Positions 17,906 to 27,163 of a DNA stretch of 64,000 nucleotides are shown here, one piece after another. Made by a program: the position numbers and the translations under genes. The DNA is from Palleronia aestuarii (lineage in GTDB: Bacteria; Pseudomonadota; Alphaproteobacteria; Rhodobacterales; Rhodobacteraceae): NCBI RefSeq assembly GCF_003253995.1, contig NZ_QKZL01000002.1, positions 248,001 through 312,000 on the forward strand, in the 5' to 3' direction. The notes beneath the pieces are model-generated. The model saw only the letters and a program-made list of their open reading frames with translations. It made no database searches and was not told the origin of the DNA. The first letter of the stretch is position 1. Every line of letters begins with the position of its first letter.

Positions 17906-18898
17906 ATGGTCGGGATGATCGAGAAGGCGAAGGCGTTGATCGCCACGAATGGCGCGCCGATGCCATGGGCGACCGTCGCGATCACCTGCGCGGCGATCGC
18001 GGTGCCGCCGCTCGTCGCAATCCTGACGATGGGCCGCGTCGGTGCCGTGGCTTTCCTCGCCTCACTCCCCGCCCATCTGGCCGCAAAGGACGAGGGCGTA
18101 CCGCTCGGTGCGCTCGTTACCCTCTTCATCGGAATGGCCGGCATTCTCAGCCTCGGCGATCCGGAGATGGCGCTGATCGTCGCGCCGCTTCTCGGGATGA
18201 TGGCGGGGATCTGCGGCCATTTCGGCTTCGCACGCCCGGCGATCCGCGGGCTCATCACCTGGACGGTCTTCACCGCGCCGATTATCTCTCCCGACGACAA
18301 GCCGCTCCTCCTTCTTCTCTACATCGCCGCGATGGCCTGGAGCCTCGCCGTCACGCGCATCTTCGGCCAGACCCACACCACGGGCGAGGAGGAGCCGGAG
18401 CGCGACGAATACGCGCTCGTCTTCGGGACCGTCATGGCCGTGGGGCTGTTCCTGTCCGTCTTCGTTGGCGGGCGCTTCTTCGGGGAGCACGGCTTCTGGT
18501 TCCCGCTCACCTTCGTGGTCCTGTGCCTGCCGCCGCATGGCGAGCTGTTCTCGCGCACGATGAAGCGGACGATCGGGACCGTGCTCGGAACCGCCGTGGC
18601 CTTCGGCATCGCCCTGATCTCGCATGCGCCGTGGCTGGTCTTGACGGTCGGGGCGCTGTCCCTGCCGCTGGCCTTCCGGTTCCTGCCGTCGAACTACACG
18701 ATCTTCACCGCGCTCCTGACCGTGTCGGTGCTCGAACTCCTCGCGCTCGCCTCCGAGTTCAACCAACTCGCGATGGAGCGGCTGACGACCATGGGCGCCG
18801 CGGCCGTCATGACGCTCGCCCTTGGCGCGTTGGGCGCGGGGTGCCTGTGGCTCTGGAAGCCCGACACGATCCGCGCCCTGCAGAATCCGGCCGATTGA
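17906..18898 (+). CDS. FUSC-family inner-membrane protein (aromatic acid/fusaric acid exporter-like)
   Basis: Polytopic membrane protein (330 aa) with two blocks of hydrophobic helices (about residues 22-150 and 180-320) separated by a charged loop (QTHTTGEEEPERDEYA). The second block contains the FUSC-type pattern GFWFPLTFVVLCLPPHGE, then RTMKRTIGTVLGTAVAFGIA. Such proteins export aromatic or weak acids, usually with a periplasmic adaptor, which is not encoded here. Start is uncertain: ATG 17906 has GGAAG six bases upstream; ATG 17882 and 17915 are alternatives. Confidence 0.82.
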   Translation: MVGMIEKAKALIATNGAPMPWATVAITCAAIAVPPLVAILTMGRVGAVAFLASLPAHLAAKDEGVPLGALVTLFIGMAGILSLGDPEMALIVAPLLGMMAGICGHFGFARPAIRGLITWTVFTAPIISPDDKPLLLLLYIAAMAWSLAVTRIFGQTHTTGEEEPERDEYALVFGTVMAVGLFLSVFVGGRFFGEHGFWFPLTFVVLCLPPHGELFSRTMKRTIGTVLGTAVAFGIALISHAPWLVLTVGALSLPLAFRFLPSNYTIFTALLTVSVLELLALASEFNQLAMERLTTMGAAAVMTLALGALGAGCLWLWKPDTIRALQNPAD

Positions 18899-18919
18899 TC
18901 CCGGCCGCGCGAGGCCGTC

Positions 18920-20065
18920 TCAGGCGAGGAGGGCCGGTCTTTCGAGCGCGAAATGCTCCGACACCTCGTCGACGAAGCGGTCCGTCTCGATATAGTCGCG
19001 CGCCTTCGCGAAGGCCGTCTCCGCGATGCGGCGACACCTCTCGGGATCGTCGAGCGCGGCGCGGACCACATCCTCCAGATCGGAGAAATCCCACTTGACC
19101 GGAAGGTAGGTCTCGCCCGGCACGTAGAGGTCGGGACATGTCTCGAGATGGCCCATGTCTGGCTTGACCAGCACGGCCCCCGTCATGAAGGCTTCGAGAT
19201 CGCGCCAGCAAAGCTCGCCATAGCCGAACGGGCTCCAGCACAGGCGCGCCTGACGCATCTCGGCGAGGAAAGCCTTCCGGGGGATGCGACCGTCGGGCGT
19301 CTGGCGGATTCCGTCGATCCCGCGCGCCGCCTCCTCCGCATGGAGCCGCATCGCCTGGTACCAAGGCGAGCCCCGCGTCGCGAGCCGACAATGAAGGTCG
19401 ATCGGACGATCCCCGCCCACCGGCGATTCGCCAAGGAACCCCGCCGCGAGCGTCGGATCGAGCAGGAAGTTCGGAGCCAGAGCGAGCCGGTCGAGAAGGT
19501 CGGCGGGCGCCTCCCAGTCCACGACCGGCGCCTCGAGGCCATGGAGCGCGGAATAGTAGTCGACGAGGTTCGTATCGCCGCGGAACGGCTGCGTGAACGC
19601 GCTGCGATCCTTGAAGAGCGCCTTGCGCTGGTAGAGATCGATATGGGGCGCGACGAACCGCCCGAGCCGGAGATCGCAATGCGCGGACGGATCGAGGAAC
19701 ACGATCCGCGCGGACCGGTTCGTCGAGCGGCAATCCGCCAGCGCGCGTTCGAGCGTCGCCGGATCGACGGTGAACCAGGGCTGCACCACGATGACGTCCG
19801 CCGAATGGTCCGCGTCGCCGGCGAGGAATTCGTCCACGGGCCGCAGGCTCAGCGCGACGCCGTATCGCTCCTTCAACGTCTCTTCGTATTTCACGTACGG
19901 ATAGATCAGCGACCAGCTGATAACGTTCGGATGGTAGTAGATCGCGACCCTGGTTCGCGCGTCCGGCGGAAAGGTCCGTCCGAAAAGCGAATTGGAAAAT
20001 TGGCTGACAGGTCTCTGAAACCGGCGCGCGCCGGCTGCCCGTTTCAGGGCGAAGATTGGATTCAT
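18920..20065 (-). CDS. Glycosyltransferase (group 1-like)
   Basis: Protein of 381 aa with no signal or membrane helix. An N-terminal domain with RVAIYYHPNVISWSLIYPY precedes a C-terminal part with the group 1 pattern GELCWRDLEAFMTGAVLVKPDM and YLPVKWDFSDLEDVV, as in glycosyltransferases that modify surface polysaccharide or a protein. Sugar and acceptor are unknown. It is monocistronic between the FUSC gene and the EVE gene; the upstream region has two direct AGGTTAAC repeats flanking a small hairpin. Confidence 0.75.
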   Translation of the reverse strand: MNPIFALKRAAGARRFQRPVSQFSNSLFGRTFPPDARTRVAIYYHPNVISWSLIYPYVKYEETLKERYGVALSLRPVDEFLAGDADHSADVIVVQPWFTVDPATLERALADCRSTNRSARIVFLDPSAHCDLRLGRFVAPHIDLYQRKALFKDRSAFTQPFRGDTNLVDYYSALHGLEAPVVDWEAPADLLDRLALAPNFLLDPTLAAGFLGESPVGGDRPIDLHCRLATRGSPWYQAMRLHAEEAARGIDGIRQTPDGRIPRKAFLAEMRQARLCWSPFGYGELCWRDLEAFMTGAVLVKPDMGHLETCPDLYVPGETYLPVKWDFSDLEDVVRAALDDPERCRRIAETAFAKARDYIETDRFVDEVSEHFALERPALLA

Positions 20066-20103
20066 GGGAGAACTCCCGGACTCACTCGATACAGGAAAAC
20101 AAC

Positions 20104-20155
20104 AGGTTAACTATGGCTAGAATGGCCCAGACGGGTTCGCCCCGTAAAGGTTAAC
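20104..20155. repeat. Paired AGGTTAAC direct repeats upstream of the glycosyltransferase
   Basis: AGGTTAAC occurs at 20104-20111 and again at 20148-20155, 44 bp apart, with the hairpin ACGGG-TTCGC-CCCGT (20131-20145) between them. GTTAAC is a CtrA-like half-site core, but the full TTAA-N7-TTAA form is not present. The repeats sit 39-90 bp upstream of the glycosyltransferase start and could be a regulator pair. Otherwise 20066-20192 holds nothing recognisable. Confidence 0.35.
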
Positions 20156-20192
20156 CAGAGGACATCATGCAGATTTCCGGAAAATTTCGCCC

Positions 20193-20615
20193 CTAGCGCG
20201 AATCGATCCCACCCAACCCGCAGACGATCTCCCACTGGTCGTCCGTGACCGGCTGGACGGAGAGGCGCGAATTCCGCACCAGCACCATGTCGGCGAGTCG
20301 CTCGTCGGCCTTCACCGCATCGAGCGTGACGGGACGCGGCAGAGGTGCGACCGCCTTTATGTCGACGCATTCCCAGCGTTCGTCGTCGGTCGTACTGTCA
20401 GGATGCGCGGCGGCGATCACCTCGACGATGCCCACGATCTCCCGGCTCGTCTGCGAGTGATAGAAGAAGCCCCGGTCGCCGACCTCCATCTCGCGCATGA
20501 AGTTGCGCGCCTGGTAATTGCGCACCCCGTCCCATTCCTCGCCCGCATCGCCCTTCGCGACCTGCTGGTCCCAGCTCCAGGTGGAGGGTTCGGATTTGAA
20601 CAGCCAGTATCTCAT
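20193..20615 (-). CDS. EVE domain-containing protein
   Basis: PUA-like EVE-domain protein of 140 aa (human THYN1 homologue family). It starts [18 protein letters not shown] and has the family segments [27 protein letters not shown] and VGIVEV. EVE domains bind modified bases in DNA or RNA in several systems; the ligand of this group is unknown. Its ATG overlaps the tsaD stop as ATGA, so the two are cotranslated. In many relatives gpsA and a YCII gene lie between tsaD and EVE; here they are missing. Confidence 0.92.
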   Translation of the reverse strand: MRYWLFKSEPSTWSWDQQVAKGDAGEEWDGVRNYQARNFMREMEVGDRGFFYHSQTSREIVGIVEVIAAAHPDSTTDDERWECVDIKAVAPLPRPVTLDAVKADERLADMVLVRNSRLSVQPVTDDQWEIVCGLGGIDSR

Positions 20616-21694
20616 GCCTTTGCTCCCTTCTTGCCGCTGCCGAGGATCGGCGCCGCCTCGGCGTCGAGCGGCCAGCGCGGTCGTGCGACGAGGTCCGTAT
20701 CGCCCCTGTGCCCGGCACGGTACCGCTCGATTCCCGCCCAGGCGATCATCGCGGCATTGTCGGTGCAGAGTGCGAGCGGTGGCGCGACGAAGGCCGTGCC
20801 GTGCCGCCGCGCGACCTCCGCGAGCGCGCCGCGGACGGTGCCGTTCGCCGCGACGCCGCCCGCCACGGCGAAGGCCGCGGGACGAAATCCGCAGGCGGCG
20901 AGCGCCCGGTCGGACTTCTCGGCCAGCACGTCCGCGATGGCGGCCTGGAAGCTCGCGCAGAGATCGGCCTGCGCGCCCATGGGCAGGGCGCCATCCTTCA
21001 GCTCGGCGTCGCGCGCGCGGATCATTGCGGTCTTCAGGCCGGAAAAGGACATGTCACATCCCGCCCGGTCGAGAAGCGGGCGCGGCAGCGCGATGCGCGG
21101 CGTCCCCGACCGCGCGGCCGCCTCCACCGCCGGGCCGCCCGGCTGGCCGAGGCCCAGCAGGCGCGCGACCTTGTCGAACGCCTCCCCCGGCGCATCGTCG
21201 ATCGTGCCGCCGAGCCGTTCGAATCGCTCCGGACCGTGCACGGCGAGAAACTGGCAATGACCGCCAGAGACGAGAAGAACGAGATAGGGGAAGTCCACCC
21301 CGTCGGTGAGCCGGGGGGTCAGCGCATGGCCCGCGAGATGGTTGATCCCCAGGAGCGGCTTGTCCGCCGCCGCCGCGAGCCCGCGCGCGAACATCGTACC
21401 CGCGAGCACGCCGCCGATGAGCCCGGGCCCCGCCGTCACCGCGACCGCGTCCACCTCCGCGAGCGTCACGCCCGCGACCGCCAACGCCTCCTCGGTACAC
21501 AGGTCGAGCTTCTCGACATGGGCGCGCGCCGCGATCTCCGGCACGACGCCGCCATAGGCCGCATGCAGCGCCGCCTGTCCCGCGACCACGTTCGAGAGGA
21601 TCTCCGGCTGCCGCCCGGGGGCGTGCCGGACCAGGGCCGCGGCGGTATCGTCGCAGCTCGATTCGATGCCGAGGATCGTCAGGGGGGCGGTCAT
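20612..21694 (-). CDS. tsaD: tRNA N6-adenosine threonylcarbamoyltransferase TsaD
   Basis: Catalytic subunit (360 aa) that transfers the threonylcarbamoyl group to A37 of tRNAs reading ANN codons. It begins [20 protein letters not shown]. Metal-binding H119 and H123 sit in [13 protein letters not shown], and the ASKHA-type motifs [10 protein letters not shown] and [13 protein letters not shown] are present. The start ATG 21692-21694 fits the family N-terminus; the much longer open frame upstream is antisense to hemD and mitofilin and is ignored. Partner tsaE is in this window. Divergent from hemD with a 57-bp gap. Confidence 0.97.
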   Translation of the reverse strand: MTAPLTILGIESSCDDTAAALVRHAPGRQPEILSNVVAGQAALHAAYGGVVPEIAARAHVEKLDLCTEEALAVAGVTLAEVDAVAVTAGPGLIGGVLAGTMFARGLAAAADKPLLGINHLAGHALTPRLTDGVDFPYLVLLVSGGHCQFLAVHGPERFERLGGTIDDAPGEAFDKVARLLGLGQPGGPAVEAAARSGTPRIALPRPLLDRAGCDMSFSGLKTAMIRARDAELKDGALPMGAQADLCASFQAAIADVLAEKSDRALAACGFRPAAFAVAGGVAANGTVRGALAEVARRHGTAFVAPPLALCTDNAAMIAWAGIERYRAGHRGDTDLVARPRWPLDAEAAPILGSGKKGAKA

Positions 21695-21751
21695 GGGGAG
21701 CCTGTTGCGCGGAAGGTGCGCGGGGCGTAGCACTGGGCGCATCCTAATGCC

Positions 21752-22456
21752 ATGCCCCCGAGGCTTCGCCTGACCGCTCCGCCCCTGATCCTGTCCCGCC
21801 CGGAGGCGCAGTCCCGCCGCTTCGCGCTCGAGGCGCGGCGCGCGGGGATCGACGGCGCAATTCTCATTTCTCCGGTCCTGCAGGTCCATCTCGATCCACC
21901 GGCGGCGCTGCCTCCGGGCGATCTCGTCCTGTCCTCCGTTCACGGGGTCGCCGCGGCGCGCGATCTTTCCGGGCGGCGCGTCTGGGCCGTCGGTGCCGCG
22001 ACGGCCCGCGCCGCCCTGGCGGCGGGCGCGGATCTGCAGCAGACCGCTCCCGACATCGCGGCCCTTGCAACGTTGCTCCTCGCCGCGCGGCCGGAGCGGG
22101 TCGTCCATCTCCGCGGCACGCATGTCGCCGGATCGCTGATCGAGGACCTCTCGGCGGCGGGTATACGGGCCGAGGGGATCACCGTCTACGACCAGGCGGC
22201 GCGGAGGATCAGCGATGCCGCGCGCCGCGCGATCGCGGCCGGCCCGGTGCTCCTGCCGCTCTTCTCGCCCCGTTCCGCCGCCTTGCTGGGGGCGGAGGTC
22301 GATGGTCCGCCCGTCGCGGCACGGGTTCTCGCGATCAGCGCGGCGGCCGCGCGGGCCTGGCCCTGGCCCGGCGAGGTGCGGATCGCCGCGCGGCCCGACG
22401 GGCGTGCGATGCTCGACGGATTGCGCGGGCTTGTTGACCGCGAGGGGGACCGTTAA
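21752..22456 (+). CDS. hemD: Uroporphyrinogen-III synthase
   Basis: HemD-type enzyme (234 aa) that cyclises hydroxymethylbilane to uroporphyrinogen III for heme, siroheme and cobalamin. HemD sequences are poorly conserved; supporting features are [14 protein letters not shown] at the start, SSVHGVAAA, the [12 protein letters not shown] segment and the [12 protein letters not shown] motif near residue 170. Gene order supports it: divergent from tsaD and followed by the mitofilin-like and HemY genes as in other Rhodobacterales. hemC, normally just before hemD, is absent from the 57-bp gap. Confidence 0.85.
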   Translation: MPPRLRLTAPPLILSRPEAQSRRFALEARRAGIDGAILISPVLQVHLDPPAALPPGDLVLSSVHGVAAARDLSGRRVWAVGAATARAALAAGADLQQTAPDIAALATLLLAARPERVVHLRGTHVAGSLIEDLSAAGIRAEGITVYDQAARRISDAARRAIAAGPVLLPLFSPRSAALLGAEVDGPPVAARVLAISAAAARAWPWPGEVRIAARPDGRAMLDGLRGLVDREGDR

Positions 22457-22517
22457 GCTACCCGAGGTCTTCGAGACCGACGGGCCCCGGGGCCCAGGTA
22501 AGAAAGGATCGTGCCCA

Positions 22518-23834
22518 GTGGCGAAACCCGACGTTCCCCCTTCCGACAGCTCATCCTCCGACAGCCGGGATCCCGACGCGACCGAATCCCGGGAGGACAT
22601 CGTGGAACCGGGGACGTCCGAGAGCGAGCCCGCCGCGCCGGGCGAGACTTCCGCCATGACGACCGACGTCGTCACCGATTCGTCCGAGCCCGAAGACCGG
22701 TCCGATCGCGAGACGATCGTGGCACGCGATCCCGAACCGCGCCGCTCGGGCAGCGGCGGTGCCTTCGCGGCGGCGCTCCTCGGCGGGTTTCTCGCCGGGG
22801 CCATCGGCTATCTCGCCGCCTATTACACCGAGTTCGGCCTCTTCGACGGGGGCACCGACGACATCGCCGCGTCGATCGAGGCGCAATCGGCGCGGATCGG
22901 CCAGATCGAGGAGACGCTCGGCGCACCCGACGAGAACGCGGCGCGCCTGACGGCTTCCGAAGACGCCCTTACCCAGACGGGTGGCCGGATCGATACGCTC
23001 GAGGGGCGCATCTCCGAACAGCAATCGCGGATCGACAGCCTCGAGGAGGCCCTGGGCGGCCTCGGCGATGGCGGAGAGGGCAGCGACGCCCTGGCCGCGC
23101 TCGACGCCGCCTCGCAGGAACGCGTCGCCGATCTCACAAGCCGGATCGACGAGTTGCAGCAAACGGTCTCGACCCTCTCCGACGAGGTCTCCACCGAGGA
23201 CGGGCCGTCGGATGCGGTCACCGCGCTGCAGCAGCAGGTCGAGACGCTCTCGACGCAAGTGTCCGATCAGGCAGCGCGGATCGAGGATCAGGCGAGCCAG
23301 ATCACGGCCGCGCGCGATGCCGCCACCGAGGAGACGCGGCGGATCTCGTCCGAGGCCGCGATCGCGGAAATCGGGGCGGCGGTCGAGAACGGCACGCCCT
23401 TCGCCGAATCCGTCGCGGCCTTCCAGACGGCGAGCGACATCCCCGTCCCCTCCGCCTTCGTGGAGAATGGCGGGACCGGCGTCGCCACGCTCGGTGCGTT
23501 GCAGCGCGATTTCTCCGACGCCGCGAGAGACGCCCTTTCCGCGTCGATCTCCGAGACGGCGGGCGATGGCGCGATCGACCGGATCGGCGCGTTCCTGCGT
23601 GCGCAGACCGGCGCCCGGTCGCTCGGCGAGCGGGAGGGGAGCGGCGCGGACGCGATCCTGTCGCGCGCCGAGGCCCGGCTTCAGGACGGCGAATTGCAGG
23701 CCACGCTCGACGAGCTCGGGGCATTGCCCGAGGCGGGTCGAAATGCCATGTCGGACTGGATTTCGCGGGCAGAGGCCCGTCTCCAGACCAGCGAAGCCGT
23801 CGCGCAGGTGTCGCAATCCCTAAACGGTAATTGA
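22518..23834 (+). CDS. Mitofilin/Mic60-like membrane protein (COG4223)
   Basis: Predicted 438-aa protein with a Ser/Asp/Glu-rich cytoplasmic N-terminus (about 80 residues), one membrane helix near residues 80-103 ([20 protein letters not shown]) and a long coiled-coil periplasmic region (repeats such as [32 protein letters not shown]). A conserved C-terminal domain follows, containing [20 protein letters not shown]. This is the alphaproteobacterial Mic60 relative thought to shape the inner membrane. The start is a GTG at 22518 with AGGA nine bases upstream. It lies between hemD and hemY as in the clade. Confidence 0.85.
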   Translation: MAKPDVPPSDSSSSDSRDPDATESREDIVEPGTSESEPAAPGETSAMTTDVVTDSSEPEDRSDRETIVARDPEPRRSGSGGAFAAALLGGFLAGAIGYLAAYYTEFGLFDGGTDDIAASIEAQSARIGQIEETLGAPDENAARLTASEDALTQTGGRIDTLEGRISEQQSRIDSLEEALGGLGDGGEGSDALAALDAASQERVADLTSRIDELQQTVSTLSDEVSTEDGPSDAVTALQQQVETLSTQVSDQAARIEDQASQITAARDAATEETRRISSEAAIAEIGAAVENGTPFAESVAAFQTASDIPVPSAFVENGGTGVATLGALQRDFSDAARDALSASISETAGDGAIDRIGAFLRAQTGARSLGEREGSGADAILSRAEARLQDGELQATLDELGALPEAGRNAMSDWISRAEARLQTSEAVAQVSQSLNGN

Positions 23835-23845
23835 GGACGAACGCG

Positions 23846-25462
23846 ATGCTCTGGTCCCTTCTCAAGATCGTCCTCTTCTTCTTTGTCGTCGCGGCGCTCG
23901 CGCTCGGCGCGGAATGGCTGATGGAGGCCGAAGGCACGCTGCGCCTGGCCTTTGCCGGCACGGAATTCACGCTCGGCCCGCTTCAGACGGTGATCGCGGT
24001 CCTGCTCCTCGTCCTCGCGGTCTGGATCGTTCTCAAACTTCTCGGCCTCCTCGTCGCTTTTCTGCGGTTCGTGAACGGGGACGAGACGGCGGTGACGCGC
24101 TACTTCTCCCGCAATCGGGAGAAGAAGGGCCTGAACGCCCTCGCCGACGCCCTCCTCGCGCTCGCCTCTGGCGAGGGGAAGGAGGCACAGGCCAAGGCGC
24201 AGCGGGCGGAGCGCTATCTCGACCGTCCCGACCTCACCAAGCTCCTCCTCGCCCAAAGCCACGAGATGACGGGCGAGACGGGAAAGGCGGAGGCCGTCTA
24301 CAAGCAACTCCTCGAGAACGACCGGACCCGCTTCGTCGGCGTGCGTGGCCTGATGAAGCAGAAGCTCGACGCGGGCGACACCGCGACCGCCCTGGCCCTC
24401 GCCGAGCGGGCCTTCGCGCTGAAGCCCAAGCACGTTGAGACGCAGGACACGCTCCTGCGCCTGCAGGCGGCCAAGCACGATTGGTCGGGCGCCCGGAATA
24501 CGCTCGGGGCAAAGCTCAAGCATGGCAGCCTGCCGCGCGACGTCCACCGCCGCCGCGACGCGGTCTTGGCGTTGAGCGAGGCGCGCGATCTCGTGGCCGA
24601 CAATACGACGATCGAGGCGCGGGAAGCCGCGATCGAGGCGAATCGCCTGTCGCCGGACCTGATCCCCGCGGCCGCAATGGCCGCCCGCGGCTATATCGCG
24701 CGCGGACAGAACCGCTACGCCACGCGGGTGTTGAAGAAGGCATGGGACGCGCAGCCGCATCCCGACCTCGCGGCCGCCTTCGCCGAGATCGCACCCGAGG
24801 AGACGCCGGAGCAGCGCATCCGCCGCTTCAACACGCTGACGAAGCTGAAGCCCGACCATCCCGAGACGCGGATGCTGCTCGCCGAGCTTCACATCGCCAA
24901 CGAGGATTTCCCGGCGGCCCGACGGGCGTTGGGCGACCTCGCCACCGCCTCTCCGACGGCGCGGTCGGTGACGATCATGGCCGCGATCGAGCGTGGCGAG
25001 GGGGCGGACGACGCGATCGTTCGCGGATGGCTCACCAAGGCGGTCAATGTCCCCCGCGGCCCGCAATGGGTCTGCGGAAATTGCCACGCGGTCCATTCGA
25101 GCTGGGATCCGATCTGCGGCAATTGCGGGGCCTTCGACACGCTTGCCTGGACGGAACCGCGCGAGGGGGTCGTCGCGATGCCGTCGCAGACCGAGATGCT
25201 GCCGCTCATCGTCGGTCAGGTCACGAAAGGGCCCGGCCCGGTTGTGGACGAGGAACCGACGGCGTCCGCAGCGCCCGACACGCATTCGGCCGAGGCAGGC
25301 GTACCGCCCGTTGATACCGCGCCGCCCGCGTCGAAATCCGACGAGGCCCGACACGCCACCGACGAACCGCTCCAGACGTCCGAGACCGGCAAGCCGGACG
25401 TGCCCGAGGCGGAGATCGTCGGTCCCGAACGCAGCGGCGCCGAGAAGAGCCGCGACGCCTGA
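23846..25462 (+). CDS. hemY: HemY-family TPR membrane protein with C-terminal zinc ribbon
   Basis: HemY N-terminal-domain protein (538 aa), not protoporphyrinogen oxidase. Two hydrophobic helices (residues about 5-25 and 44-68) are followed by TPR-like repeats (ALADALLALASGEGKEAQ and others). Near residue 400 is a four-cysteine ribbon CGNC-x10-CGNC, and then an acidic, Pro/Ala-rich tail. The family is linked to heme synthesis or tetrapyrrole handling by gene order only. Start ATG 23846 has GAGGA eight bases upstream; the TTG at 23831 is rejected because it would overlap the mitofilin stop without a ribosome site. 25463-25590 shows no gene. Confidence 0.85.
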   Translation: MLWSLLKIVLFFFVVAALALGAEWLMEAEGTLRLAFAGTEFTLGPLQTVIAVLLLVLAVWIVLKLLGLLVAFLRFVNGDETAVTRYFSRNREKKGLNALADALLALASGEGKEAQAKAQRAERYLDRPDLTKLLLAQSHEMTGETGKAEAVYKQLLENDRTRFVGVRGLMKQKLDAGDTATALALAERAFALKPKHVETQDTLLRLQAAKHDWSGARNTLGAKLKHGSLPRDVHRRRDAVLALSEARDLVADNTTIEAREAAIEANRLSPDLIPAAAMAARGYIARGQNRYATRVLKKAWDAQPHPDLAAAFAEIAPEETPEQRIRRFNTLTKLKPDHPETRMLLAELHIANEDFPAARRALGDLATASPTARSVTIMAAIERGEGADDAIVRGWLTKAVNVPRGPQWVCGNCHAVHSSWDPICGNCGAFDTLAWTEPREGVVAMPSQTEMLPLIVGQVTKGPGPVVDEEPTASAAPDTHSAEAGVPPVDTAPPASKSDEARHATDEPLQTSETGKPDVPEAEIVGPERSGAEKSRDA

Positions 25463-25590
25463 CGGTACCGCTCTGCACGGCTAGGACGACACATGGCCGG
25501 GCGCATCCCGCTTGAGGCGATTTGTGCAGTTGAACAATCGCCCGGGCCCCCTGAAACTTCGCGAAGGTTCGGGAGGGGAAGAGGCGGCAC

Positions 25591-27144
25591 ATGAGTATTC
25601 GTCGGATGGTCTGGGGCGCGGCGCTCGCCGTCGCCGCGCCGTTCGGACCTGCCCTCGCGCAGGACGTCACCCTGACCTCGCGGGAGGGCGGTCTGGTCGT
25701 CTCGGGCGAATTGCTCGGCTATGACGGGACCTTTCTCCGCCTCCTGACCGAACATGGCGAGGTGAGCGTCGATGCCTCCGGCGTGACCTGCGACGGCGCG
25801 GCCTGCCCGGATCCCGAGCGCTTCGTCACGTATCTGTCCATTTCCGGCGCGGCCTCCGCAGGCCAGGCGCTCTTGCCTCCCCTGATCGAGACGTTCGCGG
25901 CGCGAAACGGCTTCGACCTCGCGCGCGAGGAACGCGGAGCGGGCCTGCGCTACACGATGACGGGCCGTGGATCGCGCGGGGTCGTGGCCGTCTTCGATCT
26001 GACCCTTTCGACGAGCGCGGAGGGATTCGCCGATCTCCTTGCCGGGGACGCGGATATGAACCTGTCGGACCGGGAGATCCTGCCCCGCGAAGCGGCGCTG
26101 GCGCGCGTTGCGGGCCTCGGCGATCTGACCGCTCCGGGGCGAAGCCGAATCGTCGCGCTCGACGCGCTGGTCCCGGTCGTCGCCGTCGGCAATCCCCTGA
26201 AGGAGATCTCCCTCACCGACCTGCGCGATGTGGTGGGCGGTGCTCTGCAGGACTGGTCGGATCTCGGCGGGGCCGAGGCGCCCGTTGCCCTCCATCTCGG
26301 ACCGTCGGGCTCGGGGCAGGATGTGACGCTGTTCCGGCAGCTCTTCGGTGGCGACGCGCCCGCCACCATCGCGACGACGCGACACGAGACTGGCGCGGAT
26401 CTCTCGGCGGCGGTGGCCGAAGACCCGCTCGCCCTCGGGATCGTGCCCTTCTCCGCGCTCGGCAACGCCCAGGTCGTGGCGCTTCGTGGGCCCTGCGGCA
26501 TCGCGTCCGAGGCCGAGATCCGCACGCTGAAGAGCGAGGATTATCCTCTCACGACCCCGATCTTCCTCTACAGCCCCGCGCGGCGTTTGGCGCCGATCGC
26601 CCAGTCCTTCCTCGACTACGCCGTCTCGCCCGCCGCGCAGGCGGTGGTGCGGCGGACGGGATTCGTGGACCAGTTTCCCGAATCGGTGCCGATCGCGGAG
26701 CAGGGCGACCGGTTCCTCGGCGCGATTCTCTCCGCGGGCGACGGGGTTTCCCTCGACGATCTGAAGGACATGGTCGAGGCGATCGCGGGCCGGTCCCGGC
26801 TATCGATCTCGTTCCGCTTCGAGGATGGATCGAGCCGGCTCGACGCTCAATCGCGCTCGAACGTCGCGCTCCTGGCGCAGGCCGCGTCTCGGGGGGTGTT
26901 CGACGGCCGCAGCCTTCTCTTCGCGGGGTTCAGCGATGCGCAGGGCCCGGCCTCGACGAACCGGCGTCTCGCGGGGCGGCGGGCCGAAGCGGTGCGCGCC
27001 GCGGTCGTCGCGGCAGCCGACCTCACCGGTCCGCTATCGCCGTCCTTCGAGACCGCCGCCTTCGGGGAGGCGATGCCGATGGCCTGCGACGACGCGGCCT
27101 GGGGGCGCCGGGTCAATCGCCGTGTCGAGGTCTGGCTCGACTGA
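25591..27144 (+). CDS. Exported PstS-like phosphate-binding domain fused to an OmpA domain
   Basis: Secreted protein (517 aa) with a signal peptide (MSIRRMVWGAALAVAAPFGP to ALA at about residue 23). Residues about 80-370 resemble PstS-type substrate-binding proteins (LGPSGSGQDVTLFRQLFGG, YSPARRLAPIAQSFLDYAVS). The C-terminal 140 residues are an OmpA/MotB peptidoglycan-binding domain (FRFEDGSSRLDAQSRSNVAL, FSDAQG, NRRLAGRRAEAVR, NRRVEVWLD). It has no pst transporter genes beside it, so it may tether a phosphate or phosphate-like sensor to the wall. The stop lies inside a hairpin shared with convergent dnaJ. Confidence 0.82.
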   Translation: MSIRRMVWGAALAVAAPFGPALAQDVTLTSREGGLVVSGELLGYDGTFLRLLTEHGEVSVDASGVTCDGAACPDPERFVTYLSISGAASAGQALLPPLIETFAARNGFDLAREERGAGLRYTMTGRGSRGVVAVFDLTLSTSAEGFADLLAGDADMNLSDREILPREAALARVAGLGDLTAPGRSRIVALDALVPVVAVGNPLKEISLTDLRDVVGGALQDWSDLGGAEAPVALHLGPSGSGQDVTLFRQLFGGDAPATIATTRHETGADLSAAVAEDPLALGIVPFSALGNAQVVALRGPCGIASEAEIRTLKSEDYPLTTPIFLYSPARRLAPIAQSFLDYAVSPAAQAVVRRTGFVDQFPESVPIAEQGDRFLGAILSAGDGVSLDDLKDMVEAIAGRSRLSISFRFEDGSSRLDAQSRSNVALLAQAASRGVFDGRSLLFAGFSDAQGPASTNRRLAGRRAEAVRAAVVAAADLTGPLSPSFETAAFGEAMPMACDDAAWGRRVNRRVEVWLD

Positions 27145-27163
27145 ACCGCGCCGGGCGGTTCAG
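27141..27163. terminator. Shared hairpin containing both convergent stop codons
   Basis: CTGAACCGC (27141-27149) pairs perfectly with GCGGTTCAG (27155-27163) around a GCCGG loop. The TGA of the PstS-OmpA gene is in the left arm and the TGA of dnaJ, on the other strand, in the right arm. No clear T-run follows on either side, so it may work as a transcript 3' end or processing barrier rather than a classic terminator. Confidence 0.55.

Noticed and set aside
18901-18917. Hairpin CGGCC/GGCCG as a terminator between the FUSC and glycosyltransferase genes
   Set aside because: Five-base stem with no T-run; too weak to call.
22511-23830. Second long plus frame (439 codons) across the mitofilin gene
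   Set aside because: Arg-rich off-frame translation; the other frame has a membrane helix, coiled coil and conserved C-terminal domain.
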